A stretch of DNA of 64,000 bases from Xanthostigma xanthostigma (Eukaryota; Arthropoda; Insecta; Raphidioptera; Raphidiidae): the NCBI GenBank assembly GCA_963575645.1, contig OY754471.1, positions 34,356,401-34,420,400 on the forward strand, written 5' to 3'. Below are positions 34,934 to 46,935 of the stretch, one piece after another. The translations under genes were made by a program, and so were the position numbers. The first letter of the stretch is position 1. Each line of letters begins with the position of its first letter. The notes under the pieces are model-generated. The model was not told where the DNA came from, searched no databases, and worked only from the letters and a program-made list of their open reading frames with translations.

Positions 34934-35835
34934 GTATGTGTGTGTGTGTTCGCACGGTACAGATAGTATTTCTGCTGTGTCGCCGGCATGTCGATGTCAG
35001 GATATGAACACCGCAATGCTTTTATACCCGCAGCCATCGAGCCATGTTCATGAAAAAACGTATTTCGAGTTTATACGAGACAAGTGGGTAGTTTATATTT
35101 CAAGTAGGTACATAGCGTGTCTGCATACTGGTGGTACCCGTCTGTCATGCACACATACCGGGTGTACTATTCAAAGGGGTCCAATTTATTTTTTTGTTCG
35201 AAAGTTGTAGGAATTCACGGGTTGACTTAATTTTTAAGCTATCTGACTTGACATGAAATTAACAAATATCGAAACATCCGACACCAACTCGACATCTCCA
35301 GCAAAATTGAAGAAGCCATCAACAACGAGTCAGCAAACCTAAAAAAAATAGTGGAGTTTATAAAAATGACAAACTTAATTAAATATATTTAAATAACAAC
35401 ATCTACCAGAAAATTAATACTTACCTGAAAATTAATACCATACCATACATATTATATTTATTGTATTACCTATATGTTAATAACCTAATTATTGTACAAT
35501 ATGCTTATTGCATAATATGCCTTACGGTAGAAGTGCTAATGACCTCAGTAGTCGAAGCATATTTTTGTTTTTGTTTTCCTTAATAAAAAAAGTATTAAAC
35601 TCCGAAAATCAAGTCAAGCAGTTATGTCTCAAGTATCAAATCAAGTTAAGTAGTTATGTTAAGTAGGTTTAAAAATCGAGTAGTTCATTATCTCGTTTGT
35701 AGATGGCAGCATCGTCGGTAAAAGTTTGTAACTTAGCATCTTCATCGACCAGTTCATTTACCAAAATTCTGCAATGACTAGGAGTTCAGAAAAAAAATAA
35801 TGTACTGTTGTAAAAACCCGTTGAATTATGTAATA
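34206..35835. other. Degraded repeats and a CT/GT microsatellite
   Basis: A (CT)n-(TG)n compound microsatellite lies at about 34897-34950. An open frame on the minus strand across it (34711-35037) owes its length to the microsatellite and is not a gene. The rest is unassigned. Confidence 0.45.
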
Positions 35836-35880
35836 TACTAGCTTTTACCCGCGACTTCGTCCGCGTAGAATCAGTAAACG
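35836..35880 (+). repeat. RTE/Lepidoptera-like short repeat end
   Basis: CTAGCTTTTACCCGCGACTT followed by CGTCCGCGTAGAATCAG. This wording is common at the ends of dispersed insect repeats. It marks a boundary just before the Helitron fragment. Confidence 0.5.
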
Positions 35881-35983
35881 TATGGTTGATATAACTGACT
35901 AAAAAAGTCACAAAGCAAGAATTATTTAAGACGGCTCTTTAAACAATGTTTTTTTGTTTTACCATCTTTTGCACAAACAACAA

Positions 35984-36235
35984 CTAGACATGCGAAATTT
36001 TTTTTATTCCGAAAGCAGTTTTTAATCGAAATTGTAATATTTTAAACTGAAAACGCAAATCCGTTGGTACAATTGGTAGTCGTGGCATTAAAACACTGTC
36101 TCTTTTAGATTTTCCACTAATTATGAGAGCTTTAACAATGTTTAGACCCAGATGAGAAACTTGTAAACGTGTACCATTCAACAATTTGGGCGCATCAAGA
36201 TTTCGTATTAAAAGTACCGAAACACCCACTTTTAA
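35984..36235 (-). pseudogene. Helitron Rep/PIF1 helicase C-terminal fragment
   Basis: 81 open codons on the minus strand read GVSVLLIRNLDAPKLLNGTR, LQVSHLGLNIVKALIISGK, RDSVLMPRLPIVPTDLRFQF and LQFRLKTAFGIKK. This is the conserved end of the PIF1-like helicase domain of Helitron replicases (NLD...GLCNGTR, P..P.D..FEF.R.QFP...AFAMTINK). The usual AF.MTINKAQGQ is altered to AFGIKKISHV and then lost. It is a decayed fragment, flanked by repeat family A. Confidence 0.85.
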
Positions 36236-36279
36236 CCTTAATTTATGAGAAGTAGCTGTAATTTAGTGTAAAAAATTTT

Positions 36280-36840
36280 ACCACTCCAACCTACTAGTGG
36301 GGAATAGTAGGTACAAGTTTAGGTCAAAATTCACTCTTCAAAAATTTTACAACATTTTTTCGTTATGAGGTCCCCTGAATCCAAAAAATATATTTTTGGA
36401 AAAATTGTGCGTCTGTTAGTCTGTCTGTGAGCACGATACAGGTCAAAGGGATGAACGAATTGAAACCAAATTTTGGGAGGATGTTTGGTATGCAAATATG
36501 AAGAGCTCAATTAGTTTTGGGGAAAATCGACGCATGCGCAGACGTAATATATGCTATAACAGTGTTTTTTATGTAATAATGGTATACTTTTCATAACGGC
36601 TTCTTATTCTATTTATTATTTTAAGAAAGTTTCGTTAAAATTTTTTTTTTCTAAACTTTATAGTTTCGGAAATATTTTAAAAATAAAAAAAATCAGCTGT
36701 GTTTTTGTTTTGTAAATCTGTCAGAAATAAACTAGTTAAGCAATAAGCATGCTTTGATTAATTAATTATTCTTACATGACGTGGAACATATTACGTAGGT
36801 AACCATGGCAAGGAATAGCAAATATCACTGCCCGCGTCAC
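36280..36840 (+). repeat. Dispersed repeat family A, copy 3
   Basis: CACTCCAACCTACTAGTGGGG, TCGTTATGAGGTCCCC, ATTGAAACCAAATTTTGGGA, GACGCATGCGCAGACG and TTTCGGAAATATTTT. Best full-length example of the family in this window, about 560 bp. Confidence 0.7.
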
Positions 36841-37600
36841 CTCACAAAATTATACTAATACTATATCAAATTAGCCCAGTCATATTTTACACTAAAAATC
36901 GCTAATCTCGCAAACTAACATGTAGTTCTGATTTTTAGGCGCGAATAGCGTAAGCTAAAGCGCCTATATGTACTCGCTTTGTCTGTGAATCGGTGAATCT
37001 GTGAATCTGTGAATCTGTGAGTCACGCTTTTTGTATCCAGCGTACAGCCCAAACGACTTAACCGATTTTAAAAAACTTTTTTTTGTTCGATTTGTCTCCG
37101 GGTAACTTAAATCCTAACGTCGCCCGATTTTTGAATTTTTGCTCCAGAGGGGAGCAATTTAGAAAAAACGAAGTTTTTCGCTTATAACTCGCTCAATTTA
37201 AATCAGATCGGTTCGAAACCTGTCTTAAACGAAAGAGGAGAAAATTTTACATAAATTTCGTACAACAGAATTCGCCCAATCACTTTTCTTATACACATTT
37301 ATATAGAAATAAATTCAATCTGATATAACCGATAGCAAACATCTTTCGGTTATCTCTCTCTGTTGCACGGTATAACATGGTAATTTAATTATTGCGTATG
37401 TTCTGTCTTAAAATAAAATTGGTCGATAATTTTATTTATGACAATAATAAAACAAAGGAGATAGCATTTGTTCAAAAACGGATGCCATTTGAAATATTTA
37501 TGAAAAGCAATGCCTTCTAAGTTAACAATTTGAATAACTAATTATTAGAACTTAATACTTTGACAGCTGATGCAAACGTCACTTTTGACATTTCTTATCA
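36841..37600. other. Dispersed repeat remnants
   Basis: Contains TCGCAAACTAACATGTAGTT, repeated inverted at about 45454, and a short tandem of GTGAATCTGTGAATCTGTGA near 36990-37020 followed by CCAAACGACTTAACCGATTT, a type of tail common in insect repeats. No gene. Confidence 0.45.
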
Positions 37601-37818
37601 TTCCGACATCAAGGAAGAGCGGATTGAAACCAAATTTTGGGAGGATGTTTGATATGCAAATATGAAGTGGCCTATTGTTTTTGGGGAACATCGGCGCATG
37701 CGTAAAAGAATATATCTCTTATAATGTTGTTTTATATAATAATAATATAGTTTTTAAAACGGTTTTTACTCTATCTATTTTTACTAGAAGTTTTTGTAAA
37801 TTTTTTGGGGAAAATCGG
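37600..37818 (+). repeat. Dispersed repeat family A, partial copy 4
   Basis: GGATTGAAACCAAATTTTGGG through TCGGCGCATGCG to the tandem array boundary. Confidence 0.6.
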
Positions 37819-40800
37819 TGACGTCACTATAAATCCAATATGGCGGACTTCTAAAGATGGCGGACTAATTTTATTATGTTTTCCTACAATATGGGTATCA
37901 AATGAAAGGGCTTGCTGAGAATAACTCAAAAAATAAAGTGACGTCACTCTACATCCAATATGGCGGACTTCTAAAGATGGCGGACTAATTTTATTATGTT
38001 TTCCTACAATATGGGTATCAAATGAAAGGGCTTGCTGAGAATAACTCGAAAAATAAAGTGACATTACTCTAAATCCAATATGGCGGACTTCTAAAGATGG
38101 CGGACTAATTTTATTATGCTTTCCAACAATATGGGTATCAAATGAAAGGGCTTGCTGAGAATAACTCGAAAAATAAAGTGACGTCACTCTAAATCCAATA
38201 TGGCGGACTTCTAAAGATGACGGACTAATTTTATTATGCTTTCCTACAATATGGGTATCAAATGAAAGGGCTTGCTGAGAATAACTCGAAAAATAAAGTG
38301 ATGTCACTCTAAATCCAATATGGCGGACTTCTAAAGATGGCGGACTAATTTTATTATGCTTTCCTACAATATGGGTATCAAATGAAAGGGCTTGCTGAGA
38401 ATAACTCGAAAAATAAAGTGACGTCACTCTACATCCAATATGGCGGACTTCTAAAGATGGCGGACTAATTTTATTATGTTTTCCTACAATATGGGTATCA
38501 AATGAAAGGGCTTGCTGAGAATAACTCGAAAAATAAAGTGACATTACTCTAAATCCAATATGGCGGACTTCTAAAGATGGCGGACTAATTTTATTATGCT
38601 TTCTAACAATATGGGTATCAAATGAAAGGGCTTGCTGAGAATAACTCGAAAAATAAAGTGACGTCACTCTACATCCAATATGGCGGACTTCTAAAGATGG
38701 CGGACTAATTTTATTGTGTTTTCCTACAATATGGGTATCAAATGAAAGGGCTTGCTGAGAATAACTCGAAAAATAAAGTGACATTACTCTAAATCCAATA
38801 TGGAGGACTTCTAAAGATGGCGGACTAATTTTATTATGTTTTCCTACAATATGGGTATCAAATGAAAGGGCTTGCTGAGAATAACTCGAAAAATAAAGTG
38901 ACGTGACTCTACATCCAATATGGCGGACTTCTAAAGATGGCGGACTAATTTTATTATGCTTTACTACAATATGGGTATCAAATGAAAGGGCTTGCTGAAA
39001 GTAACTCGAAACATAAAGTGACGCCACTCTAAATCCAATATGGCGGACTTCTAAAGATGGCGGACTAATTTTATTATGCTTTCCTACAATATGGGTATCA
39101 AATGAAAGGGCTTGCTGAGAATAACTCGAAAAATAAAGTGACATTACTCTAAATCCAATATGGCGGACTTCTAAAGACGGCGGACTAATTTTATTATGTT
39201 TTCCTACAATATGGGTATCAAATGAAAGGGCTTGCTGAGAATAACTCGAAAAATAAAGTGACATTGGTCTAAATCCAATATGGCGGACTTCTAAAGATGG
39301 CGGACTAATTTTATTATGTTTTCCTACAATATGGGTATCAAATGAAAGGGCTTGCTGAGAATAACTCGAAAAATAAAGTGACATTACTCTAAATCCAATA
39401 TGGCGGACTTCTAAAGATGGCGGACTAATTTTATTATGCTTTCCAACATTATGGGTATCAAATGAAAGGGCTTGCTGAAAATAACTCGAAAAATAAAGTG
39501 ACGTCACTCTAAATCCAATATGGCGGACTTCTAAAGATGGCGGACTAATTTTATTATGCTTTCCTACAATATGGGTATCAAATGAAAGGGCTTGCTGAGA
39601 ATAACTCGAAAAATAAAGTGACATTACGCTAAATCCAATATGGCGGACTTCTAAAGATGGCGGACTAATTTTATTATGCTTTCCTACAATATGGGTATCA
39701 AATGAAAGGGCTTTCTGAGAATAACTCGAAAAATAAAGTGACGTCACTCTACATCCAATATGGCGGACTTCTAAAGATGGCGGACTATTTTATTATGTTT
39801 TCCTACAATATGGGTATCAAATGAAAGGGCTTGCAGAGAATAACTCGAAAAATAAAGTGACGTCACTCTAAATCCAATATGGCGGACTTCTAAAGATGGC
39901 GGACTAATTTTATTATGCTTTCCTACAATATGGGTATCAAATGAAAGGGCTTGCTGAGAATAACTCGAAAAATAAAGTGACGTCACTCTACATCCAATAT
40001 GGCGGACTTCTAAAGATGGCGGACTAATTTTATTATGTTTTCCTACAATATGGGTATCAAATGAAAGGGCTTGCTGAGAATAAATCGAAAAATAAAGTGA
40101 CATTACTCTAAATCCAATATGGCGGACTTCTAAAGATGGCGGACTAATTTTATTATGTTTTCCTACAATATGGGTATCAAATGAAAAGGCTTGCTGAGAA
40201 TAACTCGAAAAATAAAGTGATATTACTCTAAATCCAATATGGCGGACTTCTAAAGAGGGCGGACTAATTTTATTATGCTTTCCAACAATATAATAATAAT
40301 AGATTTATTCTCAACAGGAAGACCCATTTACAGAGAATACAAAAAAAATACATATATATATATAAGAGAACATGCACTTAAAAGAGGGAAAAAAATCATA
40401 TAACAGAAACTAAATTCTAAATTCTAGTCAGACCAAAACAGTTTTGCTTGGATATAAGTAATAATTTAATAATAATAATAATAATAAGGTTACAATTTTA
40501 AGCCATTATTTATTTGCGTAATGCTTTGCGATAACTTTAAGAAAATTGCACAATTTATCATTAAAAAAATCAATTGCAGGATAAGTTACGCTTATAAGGT
40601 TTATAAGAATTGCCATTCGCAATACTGGTGAATTTTCGTGTTGACGAGTATTGATTCTGGAGTACATAAATATCTCATGTGTTGGTCTAGTTGCCAGATG
40701 TGGAATTTTAAACTGGAATTGCGATAATAAATAATTGTCACTTATGATGTTGTGAAATAATTTAAAACAGAACATGATGGCGCTACAATTCCTTCTACCT

Positions 40801-41936
40801 TCCAGCGATGTAATATTAAAAAGATTGAGTAGATCACGGTAGGGCATAAAAGTGGGATAAGTGTGGAATAATTTGAAAAATACAAATCTCAAAAATCTGC
40901 TTTGAATTTTTTCTATGTTTCGAATATGAACCTGATACCCTGGACTCCATACGATGGAAGCATATTCTAGTCTACTACGAACGAGTGTATAAAAAAGAGT
41001 GAACATAACGTTTGTCGAATTGAAATCTTTGGAGAACCTGATTATAATACCTAGCATACGATATGCTTCATTGATGATTTTAATTACATGGTCTGTGAAA
41101 AATAGCTTTGAGTCAAATTTAATATGGGTATCAAATGAAAGGGCTTGCTGAGAATAACTCGAAAAATAAAGTGACGTCACTCTAAATCCAATATGGCGGA
41201 CTTCTAAAGATGGCGGACTAATTTTATTATGCTTTCCTACAATATGGGTATCAAATAAAAGGGCTTGCTGAGAGTAACTCGAAACATAAAGTAACGTCAC
41301 TTTAAATCCAATATGGCGGACTTATAAAGATGGCGGACTTATTTTATTATGCTTTCCTACAATATGGGTATCAAATGAAAGGGCTTGCTGAGAATATTTC
41401 GAAAAATAAAGTGACGTCACTCTAAATCCAATATGGCGGACTTCTAAAGATGGCGGACTAATTTTATTATGCTTCCCTGCAATATGGGTATCAAATGTTA
41501 GGGCTTGCTGAGAATAACTCGAAAAATAAAGTGACGTCACTCTACATCCAATATGGCGGACTTCTAAAGATGGCGGACTAATTTTATTATGCATTCCTAC
41601 AATATGGGTATCAAATGAAAGGGCTTGCTGAGAATAACTCGAAACATAAAGTTACGTCACTCTAAATCCAATATGGCGGACTTCTAAAGATGGCGGACTA
41701 ATTTTATTATGTTTTCCTACAATATGGGTATCAAATGAAAGGGCTTGCTGAAAATAACTCGAAACATAAAGTGACGTCACTCTAAATCCAATATGGCGGA
41801 GTTCTAAAGATGGCGGACTAATTTTACTATGCTTTCTTACAATATGGGTATCAAATGAAAGGGCTTGCTGAGAATAACTCGAAAAATAAAGTGACGTCAC
41901 TCTAAATCCAATATGGCGGACTTCTAAAGATGGTGA
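37819..41936. repeat. 120-bp tandem satellite, about 27 copies
   Basis: Unit of 120 bp, with about 20.5 copies before and 6.8 after a LINE insertion at 40292-41120. Each unit has AATATGGCGGACTTCTAAAG, GATGGCGGACTAATTTTATT, ATATGGGTATCAAATG and GGGCTTGCTGAGAATAACTC. Many junctions carry the perfect palindrome TGACGTCA; others have TGACATTA. In places the two types alternate (38401-38880), hinting at a 240-bp higher-order unit. Because 120 is divisible by 3, a minus-strand frame stays open for 658 codons (37771-39747) with a 40-residue repeat; a one-base deletion near 39787 ends it. I do not consider it a gene. Confidence 0.97.
40292..41120 (-). mobile_element. 5'-truncated non-LTR retrotransposon (jockey/CR1-like) inside the satellite
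   Basis: 829 bp flanked by AATAT duplications (40287-40291 and 41121-41125). On the minus strand it opens within the RT thumb and C-terminal domain: KFDSKLFFTDHVIKIINEAY, RMLGIIIRF, YTLVRSRLEYASIVWSPGYQ and IEKIQSRFLRFVF, ending near 40506. A 3' UTR ends in TAT/TTA microsatellite (coding strand), usual for this class. The frame is intact from the truncation to the stop, so the insertion is fairly recent. The apparent fusion with satellite peptide at its 5' end (to 41300) is accidental. Confidence 0.9.
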
Positions 41937-42119
41937 CTAAGTTTTTGACGTGATACGTCTTATAAATTGATGAAACACCAGCTGCACGCACGAAAAAGTG
42001 TAACGTTCCATAACGTTCCGCCTGACCCTGTGCGTGTAAGCGAGAGCGCAGTAATGTATTATTAAATATGATATTCGAGCGGAATACGTTATCACGTAAA
42101 ACTATCGTCCGTAAACCGA
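41937..42119. other. Short unassigned spacer
   Basis: Unique-looking sequence after the satellite. No gene. Confidence 0.4.
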
Positions 42120-42960
42120 CTTTACAGACAACCAATTTTTTTATATAATAATGGTGTACTTTTTATAATGTTTTATGATTCTACTTTACAAGAAAGTTTT
42201 CTAAAATGTTTTTTGAGGGAAAGTCGGCGCATGCGCAGAAGAGGTATAAGTTATAAAGTTGTTTGTATATAACAACGGTATACTTTTTATAACAGTTTGT
42301 TATTCGATTTATTTTTACAAGAGTTTTGTATAAGTTTTGGGAAAAATCGGCGCATGCGCAAAAGAGATACAAGCCATAGTTGTTTTTTATATAATAATGG
42401 TGTACTTTTTATAATGTTTTATTATTCTACTTTACAAGAAAGTTTTGTAAAATGTTTTTGAGGGAAAGTCGGCGCATGCGCAGAAGAGGTATAAGTTATA
42501 AAGTTGTTTGTATATAACAATGGTATACTTCTCATAACAGTTTATTATTCGATCTATTTTTACAAGAGTTTTGTATAATTTTTGGGAAAAATCGGCGCAT
42601 GCGCAAAAGAGATACATGCCATCGTTGTTTTTTATATAATAATGGTGTACTTTTTATAATGTTTTATTATTCTATTTTAAAGAAAGTTTTGTAAAAAATT
42701 CTTTGAGCTAAAGTCGGCACATATATGTTATAAAGTTGTTTTTATATAATAATTGGGTACTTTTCATAACGGTTTATTTTTCTATCTGTTTTTACAAGAA
42801 AGTTATGAATTTTTTTTTCTAAACTCATAATTTCAGAAATATTTTGAAAACAAATCTGTTATTCTTTTGTTCTGAAGATGTTAGTTATGTTTAATTTTTG
42901 CATGACACAATAACATATTACATAGAGAACCATGAATTTATTAAAATTATATTTTCCTTT
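42120..42960 (+). repeat. Family A tail, tandemly repeated (about 240-bp dimers)
   Basis: TATATAATAATGGTGTACTT recurs near 42143, 42393 and 42634. Between these, a diverged half-unit carries ATAACAA.GGTATACTT. CGGCGCATGCGCA follows in each half. So a roughly 120-bp monomer is arranged as 240-bp dimers. It is the 3' portion of family A, ending with TTTCAGAAATATTTTGAAAA. Confidence 0.75.
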
Positions 42961-43140
42961 CTGTGTTTCATTATTTTCAACTGTTATTTTTACTTAGAAT
43001 AAGTAAATTAAGTTATACTATATTATTCTCCAAGTGTCGTTAAATATATACACCGATTTTCAAGCAAAACACCGGGGTATATGACGTAAAATTTCGCGCC
43101 TTGTAATTCTTGAATTACTTGGGTATATACTCCCACTGGT

Positions 43141-45447
43141 TTAATATGTTGTTAGGAACACTACCAGTAGCGTATATCCAAGTTTGCAGCTTCGAAAGAC
43201 CTGTGCTAACTTTGCAGCACTCAAAAACAGCGAAATTTTCGCACTTTTTTTGGTATTCTCAATATAGGTCTTAAACTATGCATTTTTTTATAAAATATTT
43301 TTTATACGTTTTTAAGTAGACTAAAATTGCTACAATTTGAGACCAGAACCAGCTCTGTAGGTTCAATACTTACCAAGATACAGCTTTCCAAAAATTGACC
43401 AGTTTTTCAAAAAAGTGAAATTTTAAGATTTGGTCAATTTTTGACCCCGATATCGGGGAAAATACTCATTTTAAAGGTAATATCATAGGAACATATATTG
43501 TAGCAAATGTAATTAGCTTTCATTTAAGCAGAGAACGACGTCTGTAGGCCATATAGTTTACTCACAAATTTTAAAAATCCAAAAAATGAGAAAACTGCAT
43601 TTTCGCAAATTTAAATTTAATACCTAGTAATCGTTATGTAAATCGATTCAGTGATTTTAATGTGGTTGAGTAACAAAATTGAGTAACATAGTAGCATAAA
43701 CGAGTAACATAATAAAAAAAAATAACATAATTGATAACATCATAAAAAAATTATGCAGTTTTTGACAAAATACCGTCGCATTTCAGCCACTTTGAAAAAA
43801 AATATTTACAAATGGTATACAGAAACTTTCCTCGTGTATTGATCTTCCTATTAGCGAAAACCATTTCAAAATCCGGTGCGTGGTTTAGAAGAAGTTAGCG
43901 GTGAAAAACACAAAGACAGTCTGAGACTCTGATTTTAACTATAGAGTCTTTGCTAAAATTCCGTCGTAGTTCAGGTATTTTGTAAAAAATATTTATAAAT
44001 TACATACATAAACTTTCCTCGTTTATTGCTCTTTCTACTACCAAAAACCATTTTTAGATCCGGCGCATGGTTTAGAAGAAGTTAGCGGAGAAAAAGGCAA
44101 AGACAGACAGAGACTGTTTTTAACTATGCAGTCTTTGACAAAACACCGTCGTTATTCTTCTAAACTATGCGCCGGATCTTAAAATGGTTTTCGGTAATAA
44201 AAAGAGCGATAAGCAAGGAAGGTTTCTGTATATAATTTGTAAATAGTTTTTACAAAATCCCTGAACTACGACAGTGTTTTAGCTCAGACTGCATAGTTAA
44301 AAATAGATCCTCTGTCTGTCTTTGTCTTTTTCTCAGCTCAGTTCTTCTAAGCCATGCACTGAATCTTGAAATGCTTTTCGGTATTCGGAAGAGCGATAAA
44401 CAAGGAAAGTTTCTGTATATAATTTGTAAATATTTTTTACAAAATGCCAGAACAGCGACGGTGTTTTAGCAAAGACTACATAGTTATAAACAGAGAATCT
44501 GCCTATCTTTGTCTTTTTCTCCGCTCATTTCTTCTAAACCACGAACCGGATCTTGAAATGGTTTTCGCTAATAGAAAGAAAAATATACGAGGAAGGTTTT
44601 TGTATACAATTTGTAAATATTTTTTTTTAAATGGCTGAAATACGACGGTATTTTGTCAAAGACTGCATAGTTAAAAACAAAGTCTCTCTCTTTTTCTCCG
44701 CTCTCTTCTACTAAACCACGCACCGAATTTTGAAATTGTTTTCGGTAATAGAAAGAGCGATAAACGAGGAAGGTTCATGAATATAATTTGTAAATATTTT
44801 TTACAAAATGGCTGAAATACGACGGTATTTTGTCAAAAACTGCATAATTTTTTTATGATGTTATCAATTATGTTATTTTTTTATTATGTTACTCGTTTAT
44901 GCTACTATGTTACTCAGTTTTGTTACTCAACCACATTAAAATCACTGAATGGATTTACACAACGATTACTAGGTATTAAATTTAAAATTTGCGAAAATGC
45001 AGTTTTCTCATTTTTTGGATTTTTAAAATTTGTATGTAAACTATATGGCCTACAGACATCGTTCTCTGCTTAAATGAAAGCTAATTACATTTGCTACAAT
45101 ATATATTCCTATGATATTACCCTTAAAATGAGTATTTTCCCCGATATCGGGGTCAAAAATTGACCAAATCTTAAAATTTCATTTTTTTGAAAAAATTGGT
45201 CAATTTTTGGAAAGCTGTATCTTGGTAAGTATTGAACCTACAGAGCTGGTTCAAATTGTAGCAATTTTAGTCTACTTAAAAACGTATAAAAAATATTTTA
45301 TAAAAAATGCATAGTTTAAGACCTATATTGAGAATACCAAAAAAAGTGCGAAAATTTCGCTGTTTTTGAGTGCTGCAAAGTTAGCACAGGTCTTTCAAAG
45401 CTGCAAACTTGGATATACGCTACTGGTAGTGGTCCTAACAACATATT
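43141..45447. mobile_element. 2.3-kb foldback element with satellite core
   Basis: 43141-43800 and 44795-45447 are reverse complements (outer ends TTAATATGTTGTTAGGA and TCCTAACAACATATTAA). The interior holds about six copies of a 188-bp unit, two in one orientation (about 43800-44150) and four in the other (about 44150-44800), marked by GGTTTTCGGTAATA and TTTACAAAATGGCTGAA. The whole is one large imperfect palindrome centred near 44155. Flanks at 45454 match the repeat at 36905, so it inserted into an older repeat copy. No transposase is encoded. Confidence 0.85.
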
Positions 45448-45865
45448 AAAAAATCAGAACTACATGTTAGTTTGCGAGTTTAATGTTAGATATGACCGGC
45501 CTAAATGTCAACATTTTGAAGTTGGAATGGTCCCGTCGTCCAATTGGCTGGAATTTTTTATTCAACTTTATAAAGATTTTATTCGAATAAGGTAATCAAG
45601 AAGCTTTGTATAATATTAAGAAGCGTATGTGGCGCATAATATACAGGGTAATGCCGATTATGTTACAAACATTATCTGATTTTGGTTCAAATGTTGTCCA
45701 GAGTAAACTATATTAAAAACATGAGTGAGAATGATAGATCTCAACATAACTTTTTCTATTCCTCTTAAATTATTCATCTAGGTAGAGAAATTATATTTAC
45801 AAGTGGTCGGAATTCATCAAATTTTTAAGGTTAAACGTTATTTAGGTTTTTATGTGGATTTCTCC
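45448..45865. repeat. Dispersed repeat remnants
   Basis: Contains GTTGGAATGGTCCCGTCGTC near 45518, shared with 31948 and 32822. The rest is unassigned. Confidence 0.45.
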
Positions 45866-46249
45866 TGAATCGATTTTAGCTGTGTTAATTCATACCGTGA
45901 CGAAACACATATTGTGCACTTCCCTTCATTAAAAGGAAGAGGACGATGTATGTTTCATCACAATGTGTGCGAATTACCACACTCAAATCGGCACCATATT
46001 TTTTTTCCGTCCCGTAATGACTAGTGGTCGACAAGTAATCGAAATTCGACCATAAATAAATAAACTTTTAAGTTTGAACTAAATTATTCGTTCTTTTGTC
46101 ATTGTAGGGAATTCTCATGAATCGATTTTACCTATATTAATTCGTTCACATTGTGATGAAACATATGTTGTGTACTTCCCCTCATTAAAAGGAAGAGGAC
46201 GATGTATGTTTCATCACAATGTGTGCGAATTAACACACTCAAATCGGCA
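45866..46249 (+). repeat. Direct pair of hairpin-forming repeats
   Basis: Copies at about 45868-45996 and 46113-46248 share AATCGATTTTA, CTCATTAAAAGGAAGAGGAC, GATGTATGTTTCATCACAAT and GTGTGCGAATTA. Each copy is also internally inverted: in the second, TTCACATTGTGATGAAACAT pairs with ATGTTTCATCACAATGTGTG. Confidence 0.8.
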
Positions 46250-46935
46250 AGTAAAACTAGACATTAAATTAAGATCAGCTTAATAGTACAGCAACTATTG
46301 GAGTATGAAAATCAAATAACCAGACGAAAGAAAGATTAATTTTATGCAAATTCACTTGTGGGCAACATTGGACCAAATCCCCTAGTAATTTAAGAATGTC
46401 ATTTGCTTTCAATTAAACCTGGAATTTAATCTCTGTTTAGTTGAAAACAAACGGCATGTCCTTTTAATTGATAATGTAGAATACATCAACATATTGCGAT
46501 GACGTTATTCTAGGTTAGGGTATGATATTTGTCAAGCATTGATTGCGATCCATAAATACGTCATAAAAGCTTTACGGAACCTTATCGTGTGTGCGCCCAA
46601 CACGTGCTAGACCGGTTTTTTATAAGCTAAATTAGTTTAAAACATTTATGTTTTCAGTAAGTATCTACTGTAAAAAAAATACACCCAAGTTAAAATTTAG
46701 TATCTAAGTAAACGGTGTAATTAATTTAGTCAGCGCTATCATTTATAATAGTTTGAGTAAACTTTGAAGGGATTTGTATAGTAGTGCTGTTATTGTATGT
46801 CTTATGACGCATAATCGAAATCACAAACTTTATGAAACTACGCAAGAGAGAGATAGAAAGGGAGTATTATATGTAACACAGTGTTTCCTAAGCCGGGAAC
46901 CGCTAGCATGTTCTTGGGGGTCCCTCGACTTATCA
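46250..46935. other. Unassigned AT-rich DNA
   Basis: Nothing recognised. Confidence 0.35.

Noticed and set aside
34711-35037. 108-codon minus-strand frame
   Set aside because: Its middle is the CT/TG microsatellite read as Arg-Glu and Thr-His repeats.
37771-39747. 658-codon open frame on the minus strand with a 40-residue repeat
   Set aside because: It is a by-product of a stop-free 120-bp satellite whose length is a multiple of three. It runs through repeat units with no start context and is cut by a one-base deletion at the next unit.
40506-41300. Apparent fusion of satellite peptide and reverse transcriptase
   Set aside because: The AATAT duplication at 41121-41125 shows the LINE begins at 41120; satellite residues are only in frame by chance.
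37819-41936. CRISPR-like array
   Set aside because: The period is 120 bp with no unique spacers, in a eukaryotic repeat context; it is a satellite.
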